Origin: Alphaproteobacteria bacterium
Lineage (GTDB): Bacteria > Pseudomonadota > Alphaproteobacteria > Sphingomonadales > Kordiimonadaceae
NCBI GenBank assembly: GCA_006226495.1
Contig: SBGU01000056.1
Span: 124,001-188,000, forward strand
Direction of reading: 5' to 3'
Length of the DNA stretch: 64,000 nucleotides
Part shown: piece after piece, positions 8,264-17,187 of the stretch
Layout of the letters: each line of letters starts with the position of its first letter
How positions within the stretch are numbered: position 1 is the first letter of the stretch
Notes under the pieces: model-generated
Told to the model about the DNA's origin: nothing
Database searches by the model: none
What the model saw: the letters and a program-made list of their open reading frames with translations, nothing else
Made by a program: the position numbers and the translations under genes

Positions 8264-9057
8264 TGCGACTGAAGGTAACCCACAAGACCGAATATAAATA
8301 TGATGCACCCTTGCATTATGCCCTGCAGCGCCTGCGCCTGACCCCCAAATCCTGCGCCCTGCAGAAGGTGCTGAAATGGCAGACGGCCCTTGATGGTGCC
8401 GATCATGAGGTCAGTTTCGAAGATCATTTCGGTAACGTAACAGAGCTTATAAGCTGCCATGGTGAAAGCCATGTTATCCGCATCATTGCCTCGGGCGAGG
8501 TGGAAACCGAAGACAAGGCCGGGGTCGTTGGCCCGCACACGGGGTTTGTGCCGCTGTGGCTTTATGCCTGCGAAACCGCGCTGACCACCCCGGGCAAGGG
8601 CATCCGCCAACTGGTACGCCAGGTGGCGGACGGTGAACCCATTCCGCAGCTTCATGACCTGATGGCCCAGATCCGCGACGCGGTCAGTTACCAGATCGGC
8701 ACCACCCATGCCGCCACCACCGCTGAGGAAGCCCTGGCGCATGGCGAAGGTGTGTGCCAGGACCATAGCCATCTGTTCATCACCGGGGCCCGGCTTCTGG
8801 GTTTCCCGGCCCGGTACGTGAGCGGGTACCTGATGATGGACGACCGGGTCGAACAGGCCGCCAGCCATGCCTGGGCCGAAGCCCATGTCGACGGCCTTGG
8901 CTGGGTGGGTTTTGATGTGTCGAACGGCCTGTCGCCGGACGAACGCTATGTGCGGGTGGCCACCGGCCTTGATTATGCCGATGCCGCGCCGATTTCCGGC
9001 ATCCGCATGGGCAGCTCTGAAGAAACACTTGCCGTTTCCATCAGGGTCGAGCAGTAA
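8263..9057 (+). CDS. Transglutaminase-like cysteine peptidase of the Anbu operon
   Basis: This 264-aa protein has the N-terminal beta region (MRLKVTHKTEYKYDAPLHYALQRLRLTP) characteristic of bacterial transglutaminase-like proteins (COG1305). The catalytic core follows: the nucleophile Cys in HGEGVCQDHSHLF, the His in SHAWAEAHVDGLGWVGFDVSNG, and the Asp in the latter motif. Such folds usually hydrolyse or exchange amide bonds. The start overlaps the stop of the alpha-E gene by one base. In this operon it may cleave or transfer the product of the ATP-grasp enzyme (inference). No signal peptide is seen, so it is probably cytosolic. Confidence 0.92.
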   Translation: MRLKVTHKTEYKYDAPLHYALQRLRLTPKSCALQKVLKWQTALDGADHEVSFEDHFGNVTELISCHGESHVIRIIASGEVETEDKAGVVGPHTGFVPLWLYACETALTTPGKGIRQLVRQVADGEPIPQLHDLMAQIRDAVSYQIGTTHAATTAEEALAHGEGVCQDHSHLFITGARLLGFPARYVSGYLMMDDRVEQAASHAWAEAHVDGLGWVGFDVSNGLSPDERYVRVATGLDYADAAPISGIRMGSSEETLAVSIRVEQ

Positions 9058-9088
9058 TTAGGGGCAGTCAGACCGGACCTTTTTATTC

Positions 9089-9826
9089 ATGACCTATTGT
9101 GTTGGCCTTCGCCTCAATCGCGGCCTTGTTTTCATGTCAGATACCCGCACCAACGCGGGCGTCGACAATATCTCCACCTTCCGCAAGATGTATAGCTGGG
9201 TCAAACCCGGCGAACGGGCGCTGACCCTGCTGTCGGCCGGCAACCTGGCCACGACGCAGGCCGTGGTCGGCATGCTGGAGGAACATTCGAAGGCGGCGGA
9301 CGAACGCAACCCGTCGATCCTCGAGACACCGTCCATGTTCCAGACCGCGCGGCTGGTGGGCGACACGGTCAAGGAAGTGATCCGCATGGCAGCGGAAGGC
9401 GGGCAAAAGGGCGAAAGCACCTTTGGCGCCACCTTCATCCTGGGTGGCCAGATCAAGGGTGGCGCCACGCGCCTGTTCTTGATTTACCCCGAAGGCAATT
9501 TCATCGAAGCCACCCGCGACACGCCGTTTTTCCAGATCGGCGAACATAAATATGGCAAGCCCATCATCGTGCGCGCCTACGACCCGGACATGAGCTTCGA
9601 GGAAGCGGCCAAACTGCTGTTGGTATCGTTCGACAGCACCTTGCGCTCGAACCTGTCGGTCGGCCTGCCACTTGACATGCAATTCTATGAAGACGGCAGC
9701 CTGAAACAGGGTTTTGAACGCCGGATCGACCAGAACGACCCCTACTATCGCACCATTTCCGACAGTTGGTCGGATGCGCTGAAAACCGCGTTCGCCAGCC
9801 TGCCGCCCTTCGACCCCAGAGCCTGA
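9089..9826 (+). CDS. Anbu, proteasome-like N-terminal nucleophile peptidase
   Basis: This 245-aa protein begins MTYCVGLRLNRGLVFMSDTRTN, the signature of Anbu (ancestral beta-subunit, COG3484), a relative of HslV and proteasome beta subunits. After removal of Met1 the exposed Thr is the expected nucleophile; the SDTRTN segment corresponds to the catalytic Asp region and a Lys is expected near residue 30-35 (FRKMYSW). It sits 31 bp after the transglutaminase gene with only a weak ribosome site, completing the conserved four-gene operon. Family members assemble into rings or open helical oligomers; natural substrates are not established. The stop codon lies within a short tandem repeat. Confidence 0.92.
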   Translation: MTYCVGLRLNRGLVFMSDTRTNAGVDNISTFRKMYSWVKPGERALTLLSAGNLATTQAVVGMLEEHSKAADERNPSILETPSMFQTARLVGDTVKEVIRMAAEGGQKGESTFGATFILGGQIKGGATRLFLIYPEGNFIEATRDTPFFQIGEHKYGKPIIVRAYDPDMSFEEAAKLLLVSFDSTLRSNLSVGLPLDMQFYEDGSLKQGFERRIDQNDPYYRTISDSWSDALKTAFASLPPFDPRA

Positions 9827-9863
9827 GTCTGGGGCTGAGTCCGGGCCTGAATCCGGGCCTGAG
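9822..9863. repeat. 12-bp tandem repeat overlapping the Anbu stop codon
   Basis: About three and a half imperfect 12-bp units (consensus CCTGAGTCCGGG) run from the last codons of Anbu into the intergenic gap. Each unit carries a TGA in the Anbu reading frame, so the stop is effectively repeated four times. It looks like a local slippage expansion. Confidence 0.6.
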
Positions 9864-9894
9864 CGGCAGGCAGTTCATTGTCTGACCCGAGACC

Positions 9895-11340
9895 TCAGCC
9901 CTTCGGCGGAGCCAGGTCCGGCAGCGCGATGGTGATGACCGTCTTTTCCGGCGCTTTGCCTTCCATGAAACGGTTGATGGCGTCCTGCACCTCGGGGCTG
10001 GTCATGTAAAGATTATGCCCGGCGTTTTCGACCGTGATGGTGGTCACCTTCCTGATGCCGGCCACGGCTTCATGCTGGCTTTCGATATAGGTGCGCCCGT
10101 CCAGGGTGCCGCTGAACAGCAGGGTCGGCACATCCGAATAAGGCCCGTCGCGGAACGCATCACCCAGATCGAGCGCGGGCGCGATGCCGTCATAATGATA
10201 GCTGAAATTCAGCCAGTCCTTCAGAAGCGCGCTTTTGGCCTCAGCCGCCACCTGCGCCTTTTTGGCCGCCGTCATGCCGGAGGCAATGTCGGTCAGGGTC
10301 GACATGGCATCCAGGGTGATGGGGCGGCCGGGCGTGATGTAGGCGCCCAGCTTTTCCTCGAACGGGGCGGTGATGCCATGGTCCATGGCAAAATACATGG
10401 CCAGCAGCATGGCGGCAGAACGCGGGTCGGCCACAAGGCCCGATGCCATCTGCTGCATGTCCCGGCGCTGCCACAACAGATCGGCGGTGCTGCCGTCTTT
10501 CATTTTCAGATGCAGCATCACAGGGTTTGCCTCCAGCTTCGCATGCACCCGGCGCATCATGGCCTTGATGTCACCATACGCCGCCCTGGCTGCGGGCTGG
10601 CTGTCCACCGCCTGTTGCAGCCGGTCGAAATAGGCATCGGTGCGGGCGGGCAGCTTGACGGTCTGGTCCAGCCCCTCGGCGCTTGACAGCACCACCCGGT
10701 CGATATGCGCGCCCATTTCCTTCATGGCGGCAAACGCCAGATGGCTGCCGTAGGAAATGCCCCACAGCACCAGCCTGTCCGCGCCCAGATGCTGCCGCAG
10801 CGCATCGATATCGCGCGCGTTTTCAACCGTGTTGTAACCGGCGATATCCACGCCTTCGGCTTTCCAGAAATCGAGGCATTCGCGCAGTGCGGCCTGTTGC
10901 AGGGCCACATAGGTTTCATCGCTGACGGCTTCGGTCGCCGGCACGGTTTCGTGGGACCGGCATTCGGGCAAAATGTCGGACGCACCGGTGCCGCGCTGGT
11001 CCAGCGCGATCACGTCACCGTAAGCGCGCATCGCCATGAACATGCCATAGCGCCGGTATTTGGCGGTCATGATGCCCGAGCCGCCGGGGCCACCGGCCAG
11101 ATAGACGATGGGCGGGCCCTTTTTTTCGCCCGTGGCCGGGAAGCGCACATATTTGACCGGGATCAGGCGGCTGTCGGGGTTGGCGCGGTTTTCCGGCACC
11201 ATCAGGCTGCCGGCATAGGCTTCGGTCGATTGGCCGTCGCCGGTGGTGAAGGTGATCTTTTCCTCAGCCGGTGCGGCCAGTGCCGACTGGCCCAGAAACA
11301 GGCTGCCGGCGATCAGGGAAAAGGCGATGCGTTTTTTCAT
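9895..11340 (-). CDS. Exported alpha/beta-hydrolase, tripeptidyl/prolyl aminopeptidase-like (S33)
   Basis: The 481-aa product starts at the ATG at 11340 after GAGGAT; a further in-frame start at 11376 would precede the signal peptide by 12 residues. MKKRIAFSLIAGSLFLGQSALA is a classic Sec signal. The oxyanion motif GGPGGSG comes next, then DQRGTGAS and the nucleophile elbow GISYGS (S196). The C-terminal TAP-like part LLFSGTLDGRTYIESQ supplies the acid and ENAGHNLY the His. Such enzymes release N-terminal amino acids or tripeptides in the periplasm. It is a single-gene unit, divergent from the LytTR regulator. Confidence 0.85.
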   Translation of the reverse strand: MKKRIAFSLIAGSLFLGQSALAAPAEEKITFTTGDGQSTEAYAGSLMVPENRANPDSRLIPVKYVRFPATGEKKGPPIVYLAGGPGGSGIMTAKYRRYGMFMAMRAYGDVIALDQRGTGASDILPECRSHETVPATEAVSDETYVALQQAALRECLDFWKAEGVDIAGYNTVENARDIDALRQHLGADRLVLWGISYGSHLAFAAMKEMGAHIDRVVLSSAEGLDQTVKLPARTDAYFDRLQQAVDSQPAARAAYGDIKAMMRRVHAKLEANPVMLHLKMKDGSTADLLWQRRDMQQMASGLVADPRSAAMLLAMYFAMDHGITAPFEEKLGAYITPGRPITLDAMSTLTDIASGMTAAKKAQVAAEAKSALLKDWLNFSYHYDGIAPALDLGDAFRDGPYSDVPTLLFSGTLDGRTYIESQHEAVAGIRKVTTITVENAGHNLYMTSPEVQDAINRFMEGKAPEKTVITIALPDLAPPKG

Positions 11341-11408
11341 TCTATCCTCGCTGTCGTGATTGCGTATCCCCACCACTTAGGGACAAAGGCCAGTTATTTC
11401 ATGCTGTT

Positions 11409-11446
11409 GTCTGCAAACGGCAGTGCCCGGTCTGCAAACGGCATTG
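11409..11446. promoter_or_regulatory. LytTR-type direct repeat (predicted operator)
   Basis: GTCTGCAAACGGCA occurs exactly at 11409-11422 and 11430-11443, a period of 21 bp. On the minus strand each copy reads as GCCGTTTGC, close to the LytTR-family half-site, in which two 9-bp sites are separated by 12 bp (also 21 bp centre to centre). The repeats lie directly upstream of a membrane LytTR regulator, ending next to a TTGTGT that could be its -35 box. Confidence 0.6.
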
Positions 11447-11471
11447 TGTTCACCTGCGCGGGTGATAGGCT
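11444..11471 (+). promoter_or_regulatory. Weak candidate promoter of the LytTR gene
   Basis: TTGTGT at 11444-11449 and TAGGCT at 11466-11471 are spaced by 16 bp, right after the direct repeats. If correct, transcription starts almost at the ATG (11481), implying a leaderless or very short-leader mRNA; no clear Shine-Dalgarno is visible there. The -10 match is poor. Confidence 0.25.
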
Positions 11472-11480
11472 GCCGGCATC

Positions 11481-12974
11481 ATGACACGACATTTTTTATG
11501 GCTGATCCTTGCCCTGATGGCCGCCCTGCCCGCCCGTGCCGATGTCGCCCCGGCGGACTTCGGCACGGTCACGGTCTGTGAAGGGCTGCCGGCAGGCACG
11601 GTGCCGACGTTCGAGGAAGCCGCTTGCCGCACCGTACCGGGCTGGCAGGCTTCGCCGCACCACCGCATGCTGTGGGTGCGCACCACGATCGACCTGCCCG
11701 CCAACATGCTGGCATCGGGCACACCGCTTGCCCTTTATGTATCCGGCAAGGCGGCGGGGCGTTTCTATATCGGCGGCAATCTGGTGGGCGAAAACGGTGT
11801 GCCGGGGCCGGATGCCACCCACGAAACACCGGGCCGCATGGACGTGGCCTTCCCGCTTGAAAAAGCTGCCCTGAAGCCGGGCCTGAACGATTTTGTGCTG
11901 CTGCTGTCGGGCCAGCACAGCCACCTGGACCTGGTGGCCCCGCTGCATTTTATCGGCATCGCGCCCTATACGGACCCGACGGCGCGCATCCTGAAAGCTT
12001 ACCTGCCCAGCCTGCTGCCTTTTGGTGTCCTGGTGGCCGGTGCCCTGTATTTCGGCATTCTGGCCGTGGTGCGGCGCGCCCGCGGGCGGTTGCTGCTGGT
12101 GCCCATGGTGGCCCTGTTCGCCGCCGGGCAACTGCTGGCCGAAGTGTCGCGCGGGCTGGTGGCCTATGAATACCCGTTCCATGATATCCGGCTGGTGCTG
12201 ATCCTTGTGTGTGCGCTGGCGGCAGGGGCGTGCCTGCTCCTGCATGTGCTGGACCGGTTTGTGCCGCGCCACCGGCTGCTTGTCGGCCTGGCCGCCTTCC
12301 TTGCCGCCTGGGAACCGGTGGTCACCGCCCATGGCTTCGACGGCAAATCCTTTTTTGCGCTGGCCGCACCTGCGGGGGTGGGGGCGCTTGTCGCCCTTGC
12401 CGCCGCCGTCCGGCGCGAGGCCAAGGCCGGCCGCTATGCCCTCGTGCTGGCCGTCTTCACCATCGCCGCCTGGCAGGTGCAGGAAGCGTTTCTGGACATC
12501 TATTATTATTATGTGGTGGCGGCGCTGATGCTGTTCCTGTTCGCGGAACAGGTGCGCCTGCATATGGAAGACCGGCGCATCCGCGCCGCCGAACGCGCCC
12601 GCGCCGACCGGCTGCAACAGATACTGGACGAACGGGCCGAACGCCACGCGCCGGGCAGCATCCGGGTCACCGGCGCCGGCAAGGTGGACCTGGTGCCGAC
12701 CGACCAACTGCAATATTGCAAGGGCGCGCGGGATTATGTCGAACTGGTGCTGGCGGACGGCACAAGCCACCTGCACGGTGGCAGCATGGCGGACCTGGAG
12801 GCCGACCTGCCGGGCACCTTCCTGCGGGTGCACCGGTCCTATATCGTGAACACGGGGTTCATCCAGTCGCTGGAACGCGACAGCGGTGGCTCGGGCATCC
12901 TGCGCCTGACCACGGGTACCGACGTGCCGGTCAGCCGCCGCATCATGCCGGCGGTCCGCAAGGCGCTCGTTTAA
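11481..12974 (+). CDS. Membrane-bound LytTR-family transcription regulator
   Basis: The 497-aa protein has four parts. A signal peptide (MTRHFLWLILALMAALPARA) leads into a periplasmic beta domain, roughly residues 22-165, with FYIGGNLVGENGVPGP and FPLEKAALKPGLNDFVLLLSG, resembling the 7TMR-DISM extracellular sensor. About seven hydrophobic segments follow to around residue 360. After a short helical linker comes a C-terminal LytTR DNA-binding domain (about 395-497): the CKGARDYVELVLADG strand, FLRVHRSYIVNTGFI and the closing PVSRRIMPAVRKALV. No receiver or kinase domain is present, so the sensor and DNA-binding parts are one chain and the protein should bind DNA from the membrane. The direct repeat just upstream is a plausible target. 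Confidence 0.88.
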   Translation: MTRHFLWLILALMAALPARADVAPADFGTVTVCEGLPAGTVPTFEEAACRTVPGWQASPHHRMLWVRTTIDLPANMLASGTPLALYVSGKAAGRFYIGGNLVGENGVPGPDATHETPGRMDVAFPLEKAALKPGLNDFVLLLSGQHSHLDLVAPLHFIGIAPYTDPTARILKAYLPSLLPFGVLVAGALYFGILAVVRRARGRLLLVPMVALFAAGQLLAEVSRGLVAYEYPFHDIRLVLILVCALAAGACLLLHVLDRFVPRHRLLVGLAAFLAAWEPVVTAHGFDGKSFFALAAPAGVGALVALAAAVRREAKAGRYALVLAVFTIAAWQVQEAFLDIYYYYVVAALMLFLFAEQVRLHMEDRRIRAAERARADRLQQILDERAERHAPGSIRVTGAGKVDLVPTDQLQYCKGARDYVELVLADGTSHLHGGSMADLEADLPGTFLRVHRSYIVNTGFIQSLERDSGGSGILRLTTGTDVPVSRRIMPAVRKALV

Positions 12975-13085
12975 GCCACTCTTTTTTGCGGTTTCGCCAT
13001 GGCTGCCCATTTCAAGCGCCGGCCAAAACGCCTATGGTCGTGCCACCGCGCACAGGCGCGGGTCTGCCAGCGAGGAGCCACACAC

Positions 13086-13673
13086 ATGTTGAAAATTTAC
13101 GGTGAAGAGATTTCCGGCAACTGCCTGAAGGCCAAATATGTCGCCGACCTGCAGGGCCATTCCTATGAATGGGTGAATATGGATATCCTGCACGGCGCCA
13201 GCCGCACGCCCGAATTCCTGGCCAAGAACCCGCAAGGGCAGGTGCCTATTTTGGAACTGGCAGACGGGCGGGTGATCGCGCAATCGAACGCCATCATGCG
13301 CTATCTGGCCTATGGCAGCGGCCTGATCCCGGACGACCTGTATCTGGAAGCCAAGATGGACGAATGGCTGTTCTGGGAACAATATAGCCACGAACCCTAT
13401 ATCGCCGTGAACCGCTTCCAGATGAAATATCTGGGCAAAACCGCCGACCAGTTGGAACCCTGGCGCGTGGAGCGTGGCAACGCCGCCCTCGACCTGATGG
13501 AACGGGAGCTTGAAGGCCGGGACTGGCTGGTGAAAGGCGCGCGTTTCAGCCTCGCCGATATCGCGCTTCTGGCCTATACCCAGTTCGCGCATGAAGGCGG
13601 CTTCAGCCTGGACACACGCCCGAACGTGGCCGCCTGGGTGAAACGCTGCCACACACGGCTGGGCATTTCCTGA
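13086..13673 (+). CDS. Glutathione S-transferase family protein
   Basis: The 195-aa protein starts at the ATG at 13086 after GAGGAG; longer in-frame starts back to 12999 lack ribosome sites. The N-terminal thioredoxin-fold half has MLKIYGEEISGNCLKAKYV, with FLAKNPQGQVPILEL containing the cis-proline, and VIAQSNAIMRYLA, the gamma-glutamyl-binding Q/S-N-A-I motif. The helical C-terminal half includes FSLADIALLAYTQFA, the conserved N-capping box. Such enzymes conjugate or reduce electrophiles with glutathione; the substrate is unknown. It lies 65 bp ahead of the KefB-like antiporter in the same direction; glutathione-gated K+ efflux and GST proximity is suggestive but not proof of a link. Confidence 0.9.
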   Translation: MLKIYGEEISGNCLKAKYVADLQGHSYEWVNMDILHGASRTPEFLAKNPQGQVPILELADGRVIAQSNAIMRYLAYGSGLIPDDLYLEAKMDEWLFWEQYSHEPYIAVNRFQMKYLGKTADQLEPWRVERGNAALDLMERELEGRDWLVKGARFSLADIALLAYTQFAHEGGFSLDTRPNVAAWVKRCHTRLGIS

Positions 13674-13738
13674 AAGCCTTGCATCGTGGCATGGCAGGCG
13701 CCAAAATCGGGGAAGTCCCCGCCAATACCGGAGCCGCC

Positions 13739-15439
13739 ATGCCCCACGATACCAGCCTTATCGATATCCTGACCCTGATGGCGGTGGCCATCGGGGCCGC
13801 CACCCTGTTCAGCCGGCTGGGCCTGGGCGCCATCCTGGGATACCTGGTCGCGGGCGCGGTCATCGGCCCCTGGGGCCTGAAGCTGGTCACCAACCCCGAA
13901 AGCATCGCGCACCTGGGCGAATTCGGCGTGGTGTTCCTTCTGTTCCTGATCGGGATCGAACTCAAGCCGTCGCGCCTGTGGGTGATGCGCAAACAGGTGT
14001 TCGGCCTTGGCAGCCTGCAACTGGTGCTGACCGGCCTGGTGCTGACCGGGCTTGCCCATATGGGCCTTGGCCTTGCTACCGGCCCCGCCATCGTGGCGGG
14101 TTTCGGCCTTGCCTTGTCCTCCACCGCCTTCGGGCTGCAACTGATGGCCGCCAAGGGGCAGCTTGCCACCCAGTGGGGCCGCGCCAGTTTTTCGATCCTT
14201 CTGCTGCAGGATCTGGCCGTGGTGCCCTTGCTGGCGCTTGTCGCCGCGCTGGGCGAGGGGCAGTTCACCCTGTCGGCGTCCGTGGGCCTTGCGTTCCTGG
14301 AAACCCTGGCCGTGGTCGCGGGCGCCCTGATTGCCGGGCGTTTCCTGATCAACCCGTTGTTTCGCATGGTGGCAACGGTCAAGATACCGGAGATTTTCAC
14401 CGGCACCGCGCTTCTCCTGGTGCTGGGTTTCGGCTGGCTGATGGAAGCCGCGGGGCTGTCGATGGCCATGGGCGCCTTCATGGCCGGCATCCTTCTGGCC
14501 GACAGCGAATACCGCCATCAGGTGGAAATCGACATCCAGCCGTTCCGCGGCCTGCTCCTGGGCCTGTTTTTCATGTCGGTGGGCATGGGCATCAATATCG
14601 GTGCGCTGGCATCGCAGACCGGGCTGATCCTGGGCATGCTGGCCCTGCTGCTTCTGATCAAGGCTGCCGTGATCATCAGCGTACTGCGTGTGGGCGGGCT
14701 CGGCCTGCCGGAAGGCATCCGTGCCGGGCTGTTGCTGGCGCAGGCTGGCGAATTCGGTTTTGTGCTGTTTGCGGTGGCGGTGGCCGAAGGCGTGCTGCCC
14801 ACGGCCCTTTCGGAAGCCTTGGTGTCCGTCATCGCGCTCAGCATGGCGGTGACGCCCCTGATGGTCATGGCGTCCGATTTCCTGGCCGGGCGCATGGCGC
14901 CGGTGCCCAAGCGGGCCGACAGCACAGTCGACACGCGCGAGGAATGCCCGAGCCGGGTGCTGGTGGCCGGGTTCGGGCGCGTTGGCGAAACCGTGGCCCA
15001 TATGCTGAAGGCGCTGGATGTGCCCTTCACCGCCATCGACCTGGACCCCGTGAATGTGGAACGCGCCAAAGCCCTTGGTTTCGACGCCTATTATGGCGAC
15101 GCCAGCCGCGCCGATATCCTGAAAGCCGTGGGGGCGGGCAGCGCCTGTTTGCTGGTGTTGACCATGGCGAGCCCGAAGGCAGTGGAACGCACGCTTGTGG
15201 CCGCGCGCCGCCAGTTCCCGCACATGGCCGTGCATGCCCGCGCGCATGATATCAAGGGCGCCAACAGCCTGATGGCGGCAGGCGCCGCGCACACCGTGCC
15301 CGAAACCCTGGAAGCCAGCCTGCAGATGGCAGCCGGTGCGGCGCGCGCCACCGGGGCCGAGGCAGGGCATGTGGCAACCCTTCTGGACGAACTGCGCGCC
15401 ACGGGCTATCGCGCCCTGGGGACCGGTGCGACAGGCTGA
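13739..15439 (+). CDS. KefB/KefC-type monovalent cation:proton antiporter with RCK domain
   Basis: The 566-aa inner-membrane protein starts at the ATG at 13739 after GGAG. The first two thirds form a CPA2 Na+/H+ exchanger domain with roughly 12 helices, including LGYLVAGAVIGPWGL, GFGLALSSTAFGLQL and GLLLAQAGEFGFVLFA. From about residue 405 a TrkA_N/RCK domain begins with VLVAGFGRVGETVAHML (the Rossmann GxGxxG), then AIDLDPVNVERA and YGDASRADILKAVGA. This is the architecture of glutathione-regulated K+ efflux systems that acidify the cytosol during electrophile stress. The upstream GST and the absence of a kefF-like partner here are worth noting; the flavodoxin-fold oxidoreductase at 48971 is far away. 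Confidence 0.9.
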   Translation: MPHDTSLIDILTLMAVAIGAATLFSRLGLGAILGYLVAGAVIGPWGLKLVTNPESIAHLGEFGVVFLLFLIGIELKPSRLWVMRKQVFGLGSLQLVLTGLVLTGLAHMGLGLATGPAIVAGFGLALSSTAFGLQLMAAKGQLATQWGRASFSILLLQDLAVVPLLALVAALGEGQFTLSASVGLAFLETLAVVAGALIAGRFLINPLFRMVATVKIPEIFTGTALLLVLGFGWLMEAAGLSMAMGAFMAGILLADSEYRHQVEIDIQPFRGLLLGLFFMSVGMGINIGALASQTGLILGMLALLLLIKAAVIISVLRVGGLGLPEGIRAGLLLAQAGEFGFVLFAVAVAEGVLPTALSEALVSVIALSMAVTPLMVMASDFLAGRMAPVPKRADSTVDTREECPSRVLVAGFGRVGETVAHMLKALDVPFTAIDLDPVNVERAKALGFDAYYGDASRADILKAVGAGSACLLVLTMASPKAVERTLVAARRQFPHMAVHARAHDIKGANSLMAAGAAHTVPETLEASLQMAAGAARATGAEAGHVATLLDELRATGYRALGTGATG

Positions 15440-15543
15440 CAAACGCCAAAGCCATTGCGGCCACCGGGGCGATATGTTAGCGGCCTTTATTGGGAAGCCC
15501 CGCAGGACCAGGGACCGGCGGGCAGGGAAAAGGTCAGTTTTCT

Positions 15544-16929
15544 ATGGCGGGACAAAAGCCGTCCGAAGCCCGTTGGGCCGGATTTCTGGGGTATGGCTCG
15601 GGTGATTTTGCCCTGAACCTGTTCTGGCAGGGCACCGGTTTTTACCTGTTCTATTTCTATACCAATGTCATGGGCATCCAGGGCACGCTCGTTGGCACCA
15701 TCTTCCTTCTGGGCAGCATCTGGGACGCGGTGTCGGACCCGATGATGGGCTATATCGCCGAACGCACCAACACGCGCTGGGGATCGTACCGTCCCTATCT
15801 CCTGTTTGGTGCCATCCCGCTCGCGCTGTCGTTCCTCTTGTTGTTCCTGCCGGTGCATTTTGACGGGCAGGCCGCGCAGGTGGCGTACCTTCTGGCCATG
15901 CTGTTGTTGTTCCGCACCTGTTATACCGTGGTGTCGATCCCCTATTCCGCCTTGGGCGCGCGGGTGACGCGGGATTCCGACATGCGCACCCGGCTCGCGG
16001 GTGTGCGCATGTATTGCGGTTTCCTGGGCGGCATTTTCATCAGCACCTTCGCCAAATGGCTGCAGGAAAACTTCCCCGACAGCGAAGCCTTCAGCCTGAT
16101 GGGCGCGGGCGCGGGTGTGGTATCGGTCCTTGTGCTGGTGGTCTGTTTCAAGCTGACCCGCGAACGGCACACCAGTTTCGACGATATCCCGCTGCCGGCC
16201 AACGCGGGCGACGTGCTGCGCTCGGTCGCGTCCAACCGGCCGTTCCTGATGCTGATCGGCGGCATTGCGCTGGTGACCGTGGCCAACACCGTCGTTGGCC
16301 AGACCATGCTCTATTATTTCGAATATCACCTGGGCGACCGCAACCCCGGCAACACCGCGATCATGATCATGATGATCGCGCCCATGGTGACCATCCCCAT
16401 GTGGTCGGCCGCGGCGCTGAAGTTCGGCAAACGCAATTCCTGGATCGCGGGCAGCCTGATCGCCTCCCTTGGTTTGCTGCTGCTCTATGCTGATGAAAGC
16501 GGGTCCACCACCCTGGCGCTCGTGGAGGTCAGCATCCTGACCCTGGGCCTCAGCGCCTATGCGGTTTTGTTCTGGAGCATGCTGCCCGACACCATCGAAT
16601 ATGGCGAACACCAGAGCGCGATCCGCAACGAAAGTTTCCTGATCGGGCTTGCCTCCAGCTTCCAGAAAATCTCGATCGGGCTGTCGGCCTTCGCGCTTGG
16701 GCTTCTCCTTGACTATATCGGCTATGACCCGGCCATCAAGCAGTCGGAAAGCACGCTTGAGGGCATCAAGGCGATTTTTGCCATCATTCCCGGCTCGGCG
16801 CTGATGCTGTCGGCGGCGATGATTCTCTATTATCCGATTTCCGCACGCCTGCATGGCCAGATTGTTGCGGCCATCCGCAGCCGTGCCGGTGAAAGCCCGG
16901 ATCAAACTGTCGATCAATCCGCAGAATAA
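15544..16929 (+). CDS. GPH-family (MelB-like) sodium:sugar symporter, MFS superfamily
   Basis: The 461-aa protein starts at the ATG at 15544; an in-frame start at 15490 would add 18 polar residues. It has about 12 membrane helices. The opening GYGSGDFALNLFWQGTGFYLFYFYTNVMG and GSIWDAVSDPMMGYIAERTNTRWGSYRPYLL carry the Asp and Arg/Lys pattern of the glycoside-pentoside-hexuronide symporters; EYGEHQSAIRNESFL is the conserved block in the second half. It would import a sugar or glycoside with Na+ or H+. No sugar-catabolic gene lies next to it, so the substrate is open. Confidence 0.88.
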   Translation: MAGQKPSEARWAGFLGYGSGDFALNLFWQGTGFYLFYFYTNVMGIQGTLVGTIFLLGSIWDAVSDPMMGYIAERTNTRWGSYRPYLLFGAIPLALSFLLLFLPVHFDGQAAQVAYLLAMLLLFRTCYTVVSIPYSALGARVTRDSDMRTRLAGVRMYCGFLGGIFISTFAKWLQENFPDSEAFSLMGAGAGVVSVLVLVVCFKLTRERHTSFDDIPLPANAGDVLRSVASNRPFLMLIGGIALVTVANTVVGQTMLYYFEYHLGDRNPGNTAIMIMMIAPMVTIPMWSAAALKFGKRNSWIAGSLIASLGLLLLYADESGSTTLALVEVSILTLGLSAYAVLFWSMLPDTIEYGEHQSAIRNESFLIGLASSFQKISIGLSAFALGLLLDYIGYDPAIKQSESTLEGIKAIFAIIPGSALMLSAAMILYYPISARLHGQIVAAIRSRAGESPDQTVDQSAE

Positions 16930-16944
16930 GCCCAAACATGACCC

Positions 16945-16970
16945 CTGCGACAGAATGTCGCAGTTTGAAT
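16945..16970 (+). terminator. Intrinsic terminator after the GPH symporter
   Basis: CTGCGACA (16945-16952) pairs perfectly with TGTCGCAG (16956-16963) around a GAA loop, followed by TTTGAATTTTT. It lies 16 bp after the symporter stop codon. Confidence 0.75.
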
Positions 16971-17187
16971 TTTTGGCCCATACGCGCAAACGAAGAAGAT
17001 TATTTTTCCAAGAGCGCCAGATTTAGGCAAAAACTGGAATATTTTTTCAAGATGCCCGGACATGAATAATAACTACTCTCAAAAATTAGATTAATTGCCG
17101 GTGACTTCTTTATAGGGCCGTGATATCAGACCCCGCTACCCGGCCGGCCTGCTTCGATACAGGCATGGCCAGTAACCGGAGTAAGAC

